DNA of 64,000 nucleotides, from IMG/VR virus record IMGVR_UViG_3300026118_000019, positions 1 to 64,000 of that record; one strand, written 5' to 3'. A program made the position numbers and the translations under genes. Under the pieces are notes generated by a model. That model saw only the letters and a list, made by a program, of their open reading frames with translations, was not told the origin of the DNA and ran no database searches. This DNA comes from a virus. Of this stretch, positions 7,105 to 15,014 are shown piece by piece; position 1 is the first letter of the stretch, and each line of letters starts with the position of its first letter.

Positions 7105-7181
7105 CCCGCATTATCAGACACAAGATTTCAAGTTAGCTACGTTTTGCACAGCGTAAGTGCTTGACATAGGAAGGCGAAAGT

Positions 7182-7388
7182 GTGGACCAGCATCGGCCCC
7201 ATGAGCAATTCTCGACAGATCGCGCGAGCGTGTGGCGGTCGGTCATGTTGGCGCTCGTGCTGATTGTCCTGGCGCTGTGCGTGACGTGCGTGATCAACAC
7301 GAAGCGCTACGTCGAAGCCGGGTTCTGTGAGCAAGTCGACCCTGTCGATCACGTCGCGCGGTGGCTCAAGTGTCAGGAGGCCAAGTGA
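7182..7388 (+). CDS. Small single-pass membrane protein, 68 aa
   Basis: GTG 7182 is preceded by AGGAAGG at a suitable distance. Residues 20-40 (SVMLALVLIVLALCVTCVI) form one membrane helix, with a polar N-terminus and a C-terminal part with two Cys. The stop overlaps the GTG of the next gene (GTGA). The function is unknown. Confidence 0.6.
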   Translation: MDQHRPHEQFSTDRASVWRSVMLALVLIVLALCVTCVINTKRYVEAGFCEQVDPVDHVARWLKCQEAK

Positions 7389-7609
7389 TTAGCAGCATTC
7401 AAAGCACGAGTGGTGGGTCGTTTGTGATTCAAGGCGACGAGTTTGGTGGGCTCTCTGGGAAGGTCACAGTGGGCGGAAAGCAAGCGAGCGTTGGGTCGTG
7501 GGCACCGAACCAAATCTCAGGGACCTGGCCAGAAACCACACCGAGTGGTGAGGTCGCCGTCTTCACCAGAGACGGGAAAATCTACACGCACCAATACGAG
7601 CAACCCTAG
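7385..7609 (+). CDS. Small IPT/TIG-like beta protein, 74 aa
   Basis: I choose GTG 7385 because AGGAGG stands just upstream and the codon overlaps the previous stop. The sequence SGGSFVIQGDEFGG, then VTVGGKQ and ISGTWPE, follows the pattern of single IPT/TIG Ig-like domains (G-x-x-F-G with later W and P). One domain fills the whole protein. A larger TIG domain occurs in the secreted protein at 17810. It may be a minor virion component. Confidence 0.5.
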   Translation: MISSIQSTSGGSFVIQGDEFGGLSGKVTVGGKQASVGSWAPNQISGTWPETTPSGEVAVFTRDGKIYTHQYEQP

Positions 7610-7622
7610 CATGCAGCGTCAG

Positions 7623-8165
7623 TTAGCCAATGTAGCGTGCGCAGTTACAGAGCGCGAGTTGACACACCAATTGGTCAGGGTGTTTCGCGTGCGCGCGATG
7701 CAATGCCTTCGCGTGCTGGCAGCTGGCGCGGCGACACACATCAACGCTCGTGTTGAGCGGTGGGCCGAAGACCTGCGGGTTCGAGGGGAGGGGGACTCCC
7801 CCCGGCCTTTTCTCGACAGGGGGGGGTGGGGTGCGAGCGCGGCCTCCGCCAGAAAATCCTGTCACGGGCTGGGGGACGTCAAGTCCTTTCGGTGGAAGAG
7901 TGGAATCGTGCTGAGCGAGTTTCTCAAGGGATGTGCGGTGTTTCTGGAGGACGCGGGCAGTGGCCTGGTGGACGTCTGTCTGCGAGGCCACACGCGACGC
8001 CGCGAGCCGCGCGTCGTGGGGAAGGGCCGCAGGCGGGTCCAGCGGGGACGCGGCCAGGAAGCGGCGGAGGGCGGTTTCGACCAGCACCTGGACGGAGGTG
8101 TGGCGGTCGAAGGCCAGACGCTTGAGGTCGGCGTGGAGGGCGTCGGGGATTTTGAGGGTCTTCAC
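7623..8165 (-). CDS. Ribbon-helix-helix (CopG-like) protein, 180 aa
   Basis: The GTG at 8165 has AAAAGGGA upstream. The N-terminus MKTLKIPDALHADLKRLA with a following helix pair (VQVLVETALRRFL) is a ribbon-helix-helix DNA-binding domain. After about residue 90 the sequence becomes low-complexity (Pro, Arg) and ends Cys-rich, so the tail may be degenerate. The same RHH domain is found at the C-terminus of the protein encoded just upstream (8178-8600), so the two are related by duplication. Both lie on the strand opposite to all surrounding genes, between the two terminase genes. Confidence 0.6.
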   Translation of the reverse strand: MKTLKIPDALHADLKRLAFDRHTSVQVLVETALRRFLAASPLDPPAALPHDARLAASRVASQTDVHQATARVLQKHRTSLEKLAQHDSTLPPKGLDVPQPVTGFSGGGRARTPPPPVEKRPGGVPLPSNPQVFGPPLNTSVDVCRRASCQHAKALHRAHAKHPDQLVCQLALCNCARYIG

Positions 8166-8177
8166 GAGTCCCTTTTT

Positions 8178-8600
8178 CTACTTTTCCGTGACGAGTCGAC
8201 GCAAGGCTTGGTCGACGAGGGCCTCAACAGTCGTTTGCCTGTGGGCTGCCAATCGTTTGAGGTCAGCATGAACCATGGGGTCGCACTTCAACGATTTACG
8301 CGGCGCGGGTCCCAACGGGCGGTTGCCCAAAGATCGGCGACGAATTTTGTTCATGAGGGGGTCCAACTTATCAATCAGTTGTTGTTCCAACGCCAGGGCT
8401 TGTTGGTGTGTGTCGACGGGCAACATCAACACCCTATCCCCAACTTCCGGCTTCACGATTTCGTGATTTCGCAGACGGCGGAGCCCGTATTTCGTTCCGC
8501 CCACATACAGCGTCTGTCGTCCACGTTGCCAGATATAAGCCATTGGGCCGGTAGCTTCTGGAAAGGCGTCCGTCAATTCTGGTTCGATGGCCACAGACAT
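8178..8600 (-). CDS. GIY-YIG-like nuclease domain fused to an RHH domain
   Basis: The protein has 140 residues. The N-terminal 95 show a GIY-YIG-like pattern. MAYIWQ and TLYVGGTKYG stand for the GIY and YIG strands. GLRRLRNHE holds the Arg. LEQQLIDKLDPLMNK holds the Glu and the terminal Asn. The C-terminal 35 residues (VHADLKRLAAHRQTTVEALV) are an RHH domain like that of the adjacent gene. GIY-YIG proteins include homing endonucleases, which often sit next to essential phage genes. The GIY triplet itself is altered, so nuclease activity is uncertain. The ATG has no clear ribosome site. Confidence 0.6.
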   Translation of the reverse strand: MSVAIEPELTDAFPEATGPMAYIWQRGRQTLYVGGTKYGLRRLRNHEIVKPEVGDRVLMLPVDTHQQALALEQQLIDKLDPLMNKIRRRSLGNRPLGPAPRKSLKCDPMVHADLKRLAAHRQTTVEALVDQALRRLVTEK

Positions 8601-8625
8601 CTTGAAATGTCTACAAGTCTACACC

Positions 8626-10323
8626 ATGCCGCGTAGGGTCCCCTATCCCCAAGCCCCGGACGATTTCAGCAAGCTGCCGCTGGCGGTGATTCAGGACGCG
8701 TTACGGGCGCGGGGGGCGGAGCCGGAGCGGCTGCCGCTGATTGACTTCATTGCGCAGTCGTGGCCGACGGTGGAGGGGAAGCGGAAGTTTCTCCCGAACT
8801 GGCATATCGAGGCGAAGGCGGAAATGTTGACGGCGGTGGCGGACGGGCAGATAGCGAAGCTGGTGATTAATGAGCCGCCGGGGTTTGCGAAGTCGCTGGT
8901 GACGTCGGTCATGTTTCCGGCGTGGCAGTGGGGGCCGAACCTGAAGCCGCACACACGGTTTCTGTGTTTGAGCTACGGGGGGGACGACGCGAGTCCGGCG
9001 GGGCGCGACGCGGAGCGCTGCCGAGATTTGATTCAGTCGCCGTTCTACCAGTCGCAGTGGGGGACGGTGGTGCAGCTGTCGGATACCCAGAATGCGAAGA
9101 GCTACTTTGCGAACAAGCAGAAGGGCTATCGGGTGTCGACGGGCATGGACGGGACGCCCAGCGGCCAGCGCGCGGACATCGTGGTGATTGACGACCCGAC
9201 GAAGCTGGACGCCGAGACGCTCGCGGAAATCCTGCACGCGTCGGAGGTCTACGAGCGGACGTTGGTCCACCGCGCGCTCGACGAGGGGTCAGCCTTCGTG
9301 CTGATTATGCAGCGGCTGCACCCGGAGGATTTGAGCGGATATTTCCTGAAGCAGGACGGGTGGGTCCACCTGAACTTCCCGCACTTCTACGAGGCGGATC
9401 GGAAGTGCCGCGTGTTCCTGGGGCCGACGCTGCTCTATGAGGACCCGCGCACGATTGAGGGGCAACCGCTGCACCCGTTGATGACGACGGCGATTGAAGC
9501 CGCGCACACGCAGCAGAAAATGCGCCCGGATATTTACGACGGGCAGCAGCAGCAACGGCCGATTGCCAAACACGGCCAGGTGGTGACGCGCATTGATCGG
9601 TATGACGCGCTGCCCAACTGGATTGACGAAATCATCATCGTGGTGGACTGCGCGTTCAAAGCGGAGGAGGACAATTCATTTGTCGTCTTCCAGAAGTGGG
9701 CGCGGCGCGAGGCCAACGCCTATCTGCTCGACCAGGTGCGCGAGCATTTGGAATTACCCGCCACGTGTGAGGCGTTGGTCGCCTTCTGCGCCGTGGAGCC
9801 TCAAGCGACGGCCAAGTATGTCGAGGCGAAGGCGAACGGCATGGGGGTCGTGCAGATGTTGCGCAACCGCGTGGCCGGACTCATGACCACCGATGACGAT
9901 ACCGAAGTGTTGAAGGTGTTCTGCGCGGGGAGCAAAGAGTCGAAGCTGCAAGCGGTGTCGCCCTACTTCCTCGCGGGCAACGTGAAGATTCCCAGCAAGG
10001 CGTATCTCGAAGCCAACGGCCGTTTCGATTGGACGCCGACGTATGTGCAAGAGCTGACCACGTTTCCCAAGAGCCGGTTCAACGACCAGGTGGACGCGAG
10101 TGCGATGGCCGTATGGCGGCTGCTGCACACGTTCGAGGCACACGTGTCGCAGGCGTCGCTCATGAAAGATGACCAAGGGAACGTCGGATTGGTGGCGGGG
10201 ATTTTCGGGGCCGCGTATGCCGACCCCGATATCGCAGGCGAGCGGGTGCGGGTCGGCGGATTGGAGAGCGGTGGCGGCGGCGCGCTGATGGGCTTTTGGG
10301 ATAGCGCCTACGGAAAGGGATAG
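8626..10323 (+). CDS. terL: Terminase large subunit
   Basis: I place the start at ATG 8626 (565 residues); an in-frame ATG at 8587 would overlap the opposite-strand gene. The ATPase part shows a Walker A-like INEPPGFAKSL near residue 75 and the Walker B ADIVVIDDP near residue 185. The nuclease part shows IIIVVDCAFK near residue 335 and FNDQVDASAMAVW near residue 485, with metal-binding Asp residues. It cuts and pumps DNA into the prohead through the portal. No strong ribosome site precedes either start. Confidence 0.92.
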   Translation: MPRRVPYPQAPDDFSKLPLAVIQDALRARGAEPERLPLIDFIAQSWPTVEGKRKFLPNWHIEAKAEMLTAVADGQIAKLVINEPPGFAKSLVTSVMFPAWQWGPNLKPHTRFLCLSYGGDDASPAGRDAERCRDLIQSPFYQSQWGTVVQLSDTQNAKSYFANKQKGYRVSTGMDGTPSGQRADIVVIDDPTKLDAETLAEILHASEVYERTLVHRALDEGSAFVLIMQRLHPEDLSGYFLKQDGWVHLNFPHFYEADRKCRVFLGPTLLYEDPRTIEGQPLHPLMTTAIEAAHTQQKMRPDIYDGQQQQRPIAKHGQVVTRIDRYDALPNWIDEIIIVVDCAFKAEEDNSFVVFQKWARREANAYLLDQVREHLELPATCEALVAFCAVEPQATAKYVEAKANGMGVVQMLRNRVAGLMTTDDDTEVLKVFCAGSKESKLQAVSPYFLAGNVKIPSKAYLEANGRFDWTPTYVQELTTFPKSRFNDQVDASAMAVWRLLHTFEAHVSQASLMKDDQGNVGLVAGIFGAAYADPDIAGERVRVGGLESGGGGALMGFWDSAYGKG

Positions 10324-10327
10324 CGAG

Positions 10328-10810
10328 ATGCCACAAGGGTATATCACGCGCATTGAAAAAGACCTGGGGTGGGTGCGCCCGGCCGGGGGGAGCAAGGAGC
10401 TGGTGTTCAAACACTGGGCCTTGGCCGCTGAACAGGGTGGTCGGTTCCCGGCCGTGGGGAGTTACGTGCAGTGGCGCGAAGTGAAGGACCCCGCGCATGG
10501 CACGTATCTCACCGAAATTCGTCAGCTCACGCCTCCGGCCGAACCAGCGGATGGGAAATTCAAGAACGTCTACGACAACGACCCGAAGGTCCCCACCGGG
10601 ATTCAACGCGTCGTCGGACCCGAGGGTCGCGTGCCGTTAGAGCAGGCCCTGCGGGAAGAAGAGGCAGCGGCAGATGCCCACGAACCCCTTGCGCGCGTGA
10701 CGCGCCCAACGGGACCGTTGCATCAACCGGTAGCGACCGAGTGGCAACTACCGTCGGACACAGAACCGAGCGAGTCGACGACGACCGCACAGGAAGGCAA
10801 AACGACATGA
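10328..10810 (+). CDS. Cold-shock-like domain protein with acidic tail
   Basis: The protein has 160 residues. The first 70 (GYITRIEKDLGWVRPAGG, then LVFKH and VGSYVQW) resemble a cold-shock OB fold with the order of the family but divergent RNP motifs. The rest is disordered and rich in Glu, Pro and Thr. Its last codons overlap the start of a second, clearer cold-shock protein. It probably binds single-stranded nucleic acid. Confidence 0.55.
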   Translation: MPQGYITRIEKDLGWVRPAGGSKELVFKHWALAAEQGGRFPAVGSYVQWREVKDPAHGTYLTEIRQLTPPAEPADGKFKNVYDNDPKVPTGIQRVVGPEGRVPLEQALREEEAAADAHEPLARVTRPTGPLHQPVATEWQLPSDTEPSESTTTAQEGKTT

Positions 10811-11019
10811 CTGGGATGGTGAAGACGACCAATGCGGACAAGCGCTTTGGTTTCGTGCGCGGGGAAGATGGGCAAGACCGGTTCTTTCACGCGAGCGGGT
10901 GTCACCCGCTGTGCAACTTCGATGCGTTGGTGCGTGGCCAGACCGTCGAGTTCGAACATGAAGATGGGGCGAAGGGACCGCGTGCAAAAAACGTGCGGCT
11001 AATCAATGGGCAAAGCTAG
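10807..11019 (+). CDS. Cold-shock domain protein, 70 aa
   Basis: The ATG at 10807 overlaps the previous stop (ATGA). MTGMVKTTNADKRFGFVRG followed by DRFFHAS reproduces the RNP1 (KxFGFI) and RNP2 (VFFH) motifs of CspA-type proteins in a single-domain length. It should bind single-stranded RNA or DNA and act as an RNA chaperone. Together with the previous gene it forms a tandem pair. Confidence 0.75.
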   Translation: MTGMVKTTNADKRFGFVRGEDGQDRFFHASGCHPLCNFDALVRGQTVEFEHEDGAKGPRAKNVRLINGQS

Positions 11020-11218
11020 GCTGCCCGGCTCACGACTCGCGGTGGCGGATGTGCAACGCCTGGTGACCTTACACGGGGAGGGCTATGGCGTCCCGGAGCT
11101 AGCGATTCGATTTGGGAAATGCGAACAGTGGGTGCGCACTCAAGTGGCGTCGGCGGCGGCGGCGAATAGCAGCACGCGTCCGACGACCGTTGCCATGATG
11201 GCTCCGGCGTCATTGTAA
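11006..11218 (+). CDS. Small HTH-like protein, 70 aa
   Basis: The ATG at 11006 lies 14 nt before the end of the cold-shock gene. Residues 12-45 (VADVQRLVTLHGEGYGVPEL, then IRFGKCEQWVRTQV) look like a helix-turn-helix of the resolvase or transposase-HTH type. The C-terminus is Ala/Ser/Thr-rich. It may be a small DNA-binding regulator. Confidence 0.5.
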   Translation: MGKARLPGSRLAVADVQRLVTLHGEGYGVPELAIRFGKCEQWVRTQVASAAAANSSTRPTTVAMMAPASL

Positions 11219-11249
11219 AGATTTTTGACGTGATGACCTGGAGTCTGAC

Positions 11250-11984
11250 ATGTGGAATATCGACAGTCTCGGCGTGCTCGCCATTATTGGCGCAATACAA
11301 ATTCTCACCCTCACCATCGTGCAGGCGGTGATTGGTTATTTCAAAGATCAGCGCGACGCTGAGGCGCGGGCGAAAGAGAAAGCCGAAGACTACAAACGCC
11401 AGGATTTAGTGGCCGACCGGGTGGCCGCTGTCGCGCTGCAAGCGAAGGAGGCGGCACGGCTCGTGGCCGCGCGGGTGGAGACGGTGGCGACAAACAACAT
11501 GACCGCTAATGCAGATTTGATTGCCCGCACGGATCTGGTGGCGCGGCTGGCATCCGAGGCCAATGTTCGCGTCGAGGCCCAGCTGATTGCCATCGATGAA
11601 CAGGGCCGCAAGATTCACATCCTCGTCAACAGCGACATGACCACCGCCCGCACGAACGAGCGCGACCAGACGCGGCTGACGCTCCTGGCACTCCTGCATG
11701 TGAAGGCGCTGAGTCAGAAACTCGGCGTGCCCCTCACCCCCGGAGAGGAGCAGGCCATCGAGGACGCCAAGATCCGCATCGAAGAGCTGAACCAACTCCT
11801 GGCGGACCGCCTGGCGGCGCAACGGCGTGTCGACGACGAGCAGGACTTGCGGCAGAAGATGGCCATTAAGCAAATCAAAGTGCTCACAGGCGACGTCGCG
11901 TCGCCGGACGAACACGACGCAGGAAAGGTCGTGCTGGGCGAGGTCGTCTCAGTCGACGACGAGAAGCCGGAGAAGAAATCGTGA
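11250..11984 (+). CDS. Membrane-anchored coiled-coil protein, 244 aa
   Basis: An N-terminal hydrophobic segment (VLAIIGAIQILTLTIVQAVIG, residues 9-29) is followed by about 200 residues of heptad-rich helix with many Ala, Glu and Arg. This indicates a long coiled coil on one side of the membrane. Its stop overlaps the GTG of the next gene. No family is recognised. A role in the virion or at the host membrane cannot be decided. Confidence 0.6.
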   Translation: MWNIDSLGVLAIIGAIQILTLTIVQAVIGYFKDQRDAEARAKEKAEDYKRQDLVADRVAAVALQAKEAARLVAARVETVATNNMTANADLIARTDLVARLASEANVRVEAQLIAIDEQGRKIHILVNSDMTTARTNERDQTRLTLLALLHVKALSQKLGVPLTPGEEQAIEDAKIRIEELNQLLADRLAAQRRVDDEQDLRQKMAIKQIKVLTGDVASPDEHDAGKVVLGEVVSVDDEKPEKKS

Positions 11985-12226
11985 AGCTCTGGCTCGCCAC
12001 GTTGACGCGCATTGCCGATGCCGTGGAGCGATTAGTCATTGTGCAGGCGGCACTCTATCAGGACCGGCACGCGGAGCGGCAGGCCCTGACGGAGCTGTCG
12101 AGCAATGTGGCCGCGTTGCAGGAAGCGGTTCGGTGTCACGTGGTGGAGTGCACGCACTGGCAGCATTCGTTGACGCAAGAGGTGCGGCGCGTCGCGGGTG
12201 GGTCCGGGAAAGGGGTGACTCATTGA
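11981..12226 (+). CDS. Small helical protein, 81 aa
   Basis: GTG 11981 overlaps the preceding stop (GTGA). The protein is helical and amphipathic, with two Cys and several His (CHVVECTHWQHS). The stop overlaps a TTG that starts the next gene, so four genes here are chained by overlaps. The function is unknown. Confidence 0.55.
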   Translation: MKLWLATLTRIADAVERLVIVQAALYQDRHAERQALTELSSNVAALQEAVRCHVVECTHWQHSLTQEVRRVAGGSGKGVTH

Positions 12227-12474
12227 CTTACGAAGAACGTCAGTCGTCGCGCGGGCAGTTGGCCGCTTGGATGACGATGCAGCGGCGACGCTGCGAAGCC
12301 TCAGCGGCCCGGCACACGGCGGTCTATCGGGCGCGCATGAAAGCGTTGGAGTCGCCCCACGTGACGGTGAAAGTGCAGGGGTCGGGTGGGGGTGGCGCGA
12401 GCAAATACGGGCAGTCCGTCACCGAACGCGGATGGGCCGAGACCACCCAAGACATGGTCGAACGGGGACGATGA
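12223..12474 (+). CDS. Small basic protein, 83 aa, TTG start
   Basis: The TTG at 12223 overlaps the previous stop (TTGA) and has GGGAAAGGGG upstream. The sequence begins LTYEERQSSRGQLAAWMTMQ and is rich in Arg. A Gly run (GSGGGGAS) precedes the C-terminus. The stop overlaps the ATG of the next gene. It is unrecognised. Confidence 0.5.
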   Translation: MTYEERQSSRGQLAAWMTMQRRRCEASAARHTAVYRARMKALESPHVTVKVQGSGGGGASKYGQSVTERGWAETTQDMVERGR

Positions 12475-13181
12475 AACCACCGCTGGCGATTATCGGCTTC
12501 GGTCCGAGTCGGGTGGTGGCTCCCTGGCATGACGCCACCGTGCATATCTGGGGTCTGAACGGCGGGCACATGTTGCCGCAGGCCCACGTGCGACCCGACG
12601 GGTTCCGCGCCGACGCGTGGTTTCAGATTCACCCGCCTGAAGCCTGCAACCTGGCGGAACTGGATTGGATGGCGCAGCTCGAAGCGGGCGTGCTCAACGT
12701 GCCGACCTACGTGCGGGAGGCGGACCGCGCGTATTGGGAGCGCACGTATCCGCAAGCCGGGGCGCGGTTGTTGTTCCGCACCTTCCCCATGGACGTGCTC
12801 CGTCGGAAATTCCCTGGGGCGGTCGGCTACGCCAACACGTTCTGTCTCGAACTGGCGCTGGCGTTGTTGATGGGCTATACCGAAGTCGGGCTTTACGGCG
12901 TCGAGTGCACCGGGTGGGGCCGCGAGGTCGCGGTCGAACGGGTCGGCCTCGCTTATTGGATTGGCGTGCTGCATGCGCACGACGTGAAGCTGAATCTCCC
13001 GACCGACACGACTCTCCTCTACCCGGAAATCTACGGACTTGACTACTGGGCGGAGGCGCGCAAGGCGGCAGACATTACCGAGCGCGTGCTGCCAATGGAC
13101 CTGATGGAAGATCGGGAGAATCTCTCGACCATTGCAGCGGTGAATGCTGCGGAGGAGTCAACTCATGCCGGAAACAATTAG
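12471..13181 (+). CDS. Rossmann-like phage protein, paralogue 1 of 3
   Basis: ATG 12471 overlaps the previous stop. The 236-residue product begins PPLAIIGFGPSRVVAPWHDA, then HIWGLNGG and WFQIHPPE. This is a nucleotide-binding-like Gly loop followed by a conserved APW, WxLN and FxIH pattern. The same pattern occurs in the proteins at 16286 and 26818. A central GYTEVGLYGVEC strand resembles the second conserved block. The family is frequent in phages, but I know no proven function. Glycosyltransferase-like or nucleotide-binding roles are possible. Confidence 0.6.
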   Translation: MKPPLAIIGFGPSRVVAPWHDATVHIWGLNGGHMLPQAHVRPDGFRADAWFQIHPPEACNLAELDWMAQLEAGVLNVPTYVREADRAYWERTYPQAGARLLFRTFPMDVLRRKFPGAVGYANTFCLELALALLMGYTEVGLYGVECTGWGREVAVERVGLAYWIGVLHAHDVKLNLPTDTTLLYPEIYGLDYWAEARKAADITERVLPMDLMEDRENLSTIAAVNAAEESTHAGNN

Positions 13182-13275
13182 CGCCCAGCTGCTGGGCATT
13201 TGGTTCTGCGTCGGGTTCTTTACGAGCCTGGGGTGGACCGTGGCCGCGTGGCTGGTGGGGCGGGTGCTGCGATGA
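13165..13275 (+). CDS. Small membrane protein, 36 aa
   Basis: GGAGGAG lies 7 nt before ATG 13165, and the frame ends at TGA 13273-13275. The peptide has one hydrophobic helix (LLGIWFCVGFFTSLGWTVAAW). It overlaps the previous gene by 17 nt and the next by 4 nt, so it is embedded in a coupled chain. The function is unknown. Confidence 0.55.
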   Translation: MPETISAQLLGIWFCVGFFTSLGWTVAAWLVGRVLR

Positions 13276-13886
13276 GCCGCTATCGTGAACTGATTCGTAA
13301 AGCGCGGCTCGCGTTGGCCCTGGACGATGACGACGGCACGCGCGGCGACGTTGCGCCCCCGGCCGCGCACATGCCGCGCGCCGACGGACACAGTGGCGTG
13401 CCGGGCGGGCTCTCGCCGGAGCCTCCGGAAGGCAAGACCGCGTGGGAAATCGAAGAGATGGAATCGCGCTGTGCGACGTGCGGCCAAGCGTTGAGCACCA
13501 ACGACAAGGATCGTCTGGGGCTCTGCGAAGAATGCGACAAAAACAAGCCGGTCAAGAAAGCCTTCGACAAAGATGAGCATGGCTACGGGTCGTATCCGCG
13601 TGGCGAGTCGTCGGGCATCGTGGAAGCAAAGCGGAACCCCGGCAAAGAGACACCGGTCACCTCACACCGGATCGATGACATCATGGCGAAGAAGGGCGCG
13701 CGGCCAGCGACCGTGACCTATCACCCAGGGAAAAACGCTTCGCCCGACGCGAAGCACAACAAACCCACGAAACCCGTGGAGAGTCACAAGCCGAATGCGC
13801 CGACCGATTATCGTCCGACCTGGCAACAGGATGAGTATCCCTACGGCAAAGGCACGGCGTCTGGGAAACGCGACCCATGGGACTGA
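13272..13886 (+). CDS. Zinc-ribbon protein with basic disordered tail, 204 aa
   Basis: ATG 13272 overlaps the preceding stop. Residues about 67-90 contain CATCGQ and CEECDK, a four-Cys zinc ribbon. The remaining 110 residues are Lys, Pro and Gly-rich with repeated KP and YG, probably disordered. It may bind nucleic acid. The next gene begins ten nt before its end. Confidence 0.6.
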   Translation: MSRYRELIRKARLALALDDDDGTRGDVAPPAAHMPRADGHSGVPGGLSPEPPEGKTAWEIEEMESRCATCGQALSTNDKDRLGLCEECDKNKPVKKAFDKDEHGYGSYPRGESSGIVEAKRNPGKETPVTSHRIDDIMAKKGARPATVTYHPGKNASPDAKHNKPTKPVESHKPNAPTDYRPTWQQDEYPYGKGTASGKRDPWD

Positions 13887-14740
13887 TAGCCAAGTGCACG
13901 TGCGGCAAATGCCTCGCGTTGCGTGAAAAAACGGACGCGGGATCGCGGCGGTTCGATTGGACGCTCTGGAATCAGAAGCACCAGGGCCAACATCAGCCGA
14001 CCCACGCGGCTCCGCCGAAAGCAGCTCCGGCCCCGAAGGTGAAAGCCTTCGTGCCCGCGCCGAAACCGATTGCGCCCAAAGTCATCGCGCCGAAACCGGT
14101 GGTGCCCAAGGTCGCCAAACCACCGAAGGCGCAGATGCCGAAGCCGGTGCCCAAGGTGCCGCCGAAGCCGGTGGTGAAACCTCCGGTGCCGAAACCGGTG
14201 CCGGTCGCAGCGAAGCCGTCGGCGAAGTCGTCGGCCCCGTCAGCTCCGGCCATGAAGCCCGAGGTGAAGCAGGCGAAACAGAATCTCGTGCTGAAGGCGA
14301 TGCCCAAGGCCGAGCGCCAGGCGCTGGACCAGGGATTTGCGTCGGCTCAGAAGGAAGGGTTCCGAGGCACTCTGAACAACTTCCTCGAACAGCAAGTCGA
14401 GTTGTATAAGACGGCGCAGGAAGGGGACCCGCGCATCAAAACCTGGTTCGGCACCGGCACGCATGAACTGTTGAAAGCCAACGGGCTGCCGGACCTGACG
14501 CCTGCGGGGGCTGCACATGCGGAGCGCGCGATGAGCGCGGTGTGCTACTGCCGCAAATGTGCCGAGCTGCGTGCGACGGTGGACAACCGCACGGCGAAGC
14601 GCACCAACCCGTTAGGCGTGAAAGCGCCGAAGGGCAGCGCTCAGGCTCCGTTGAAAAGCATGGGAGCAATCAAGGTGTTGCCGAGTCAAACAGCTTCGGT
14701 CACGGGCGGAAATGTTGCGCCAGCAGCAACGTCAACGTAA
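13877..14740 (+). CDS. Protein with Cys knuckles at both ends and a KP-rich linker
   Basis: The protein has 287 residues. The N-terminus carries CTCGKCLALREKTD and the C-terminal part CYCRKCAELRATVD, two matching C-x-C-x2-C knuckles about 210 residues apart. Between them lies a long repeat of KPV, APK and PKP units (residues 45-135), a stiff extended linker, followed by a helical part. The mirrored ends suggest a bridging or dimerising protein. No family is recognised. Confidence 0.6.
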   Translation: MGLIAKCTCGKCLALREKTDAGSRRFDWTLWNQKHQGQHQPTHAAPPKAAPAPKVKAFVPAPKPIAPKVIAPKPVVPKVAKPPKAQMPKPVPKVPPKPVVKPPVPKPVPVAAKPSAKSSAPSAPAMKPEVKQAKQNLVLKAMPKAERQALDQGFASAQKEGFRGTLNNFLEQQVELYKTAQEGDPRIKTWFGTGTHELLKANGLPDLTPAGAAHAERAMSAVCYCRKCAELRATVDNRTAKRTNPLGVKAPKGSAQAPLKSMGAIKVLPSQTASVTGGNVAPAATST

Positions 14741-14754
14741 AAAGGTGGCGTATA

Positions 14755-14949
14755 ATGAGTCTCACACCTTTAGCCTATCTGGAAATGATGGCATCCGGTG
14801 GGGACAGCGTGATTGTGGTCACCCCGGAAGAAGCCGAAACCATGATACGCATGGATGGTGGCGTCTGCTTGGAAAACTGGATGTTCCTGCGGGGCCTCGA
14901 TATCCAAGGCCATTGGTTGCCGCCGGTCGACGATAGCCGCCAGAACTGA
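14755..14949 (+). CDS. Small acidic protein, 64 aa
   Basis: AAAGGTGG stands 5 nt before ATG 14755, which lies 14 nt after the previous gene. The sequence starts MSLTPLAYLEMMASGG and contains VVTPEEAETMI, a small alpha-beta pattern. It is not recognised. A CTGACC motif follows its stop. Confidence 0.55.
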   Translation: MSLTPLAYLEMMASGGDSVIVVTPEEAETMIRMDGGVCLENWMFLRGLDIQGHWLPPVDDSRQN

Positions 14950-14970
14950 CCCGCCCTGAGACCTGACCCG
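14946..14970 (+). repeat. CTGACC intergenic motif, copy 2
   Basis: CTGACCC and CCTGACCCG occur directly before and after the gene end at 14949, ahead of the hairpin and ribosome site of the next gene. Confidence 0.5.
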
Positions 14971-14986
14971 ACTCCCTTTGTTTTCT

Positions 14987-15002
14987 GCCGCTGTGAAGCG
15001 GC
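14987..15002 (+). other. Hairpin before a ribosome binding site
   Basis: GCCGCT-GTGA-AGCGGC is a perfect 6-bp stem with a tetraloop. CCAAGGAGTTGCG and the ATG follow at once. There is no T-tract, so it is more likely a translation or stability element than a terminator. Confidence 0.45.
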
Positions 15003-15014
15003 CAAGGAGTTGCG

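Noticed and set aside
7443-8636. Long rightward open frame of 397 codons across the terminase gap
   Set aside because: It mirrors the two minus-strand genes, is Gly/Arg/Val-rich and has no ribosome site or known domain. The minus-strand frames show RHH and GIY-YIG patterns.
14728-14756. Promoter using TATAAT at 14751-14756
   Set aside because: No acceptable -35 lies at 16-18 bp, and the box overlaps the start region of a gene with a good ribosome site.
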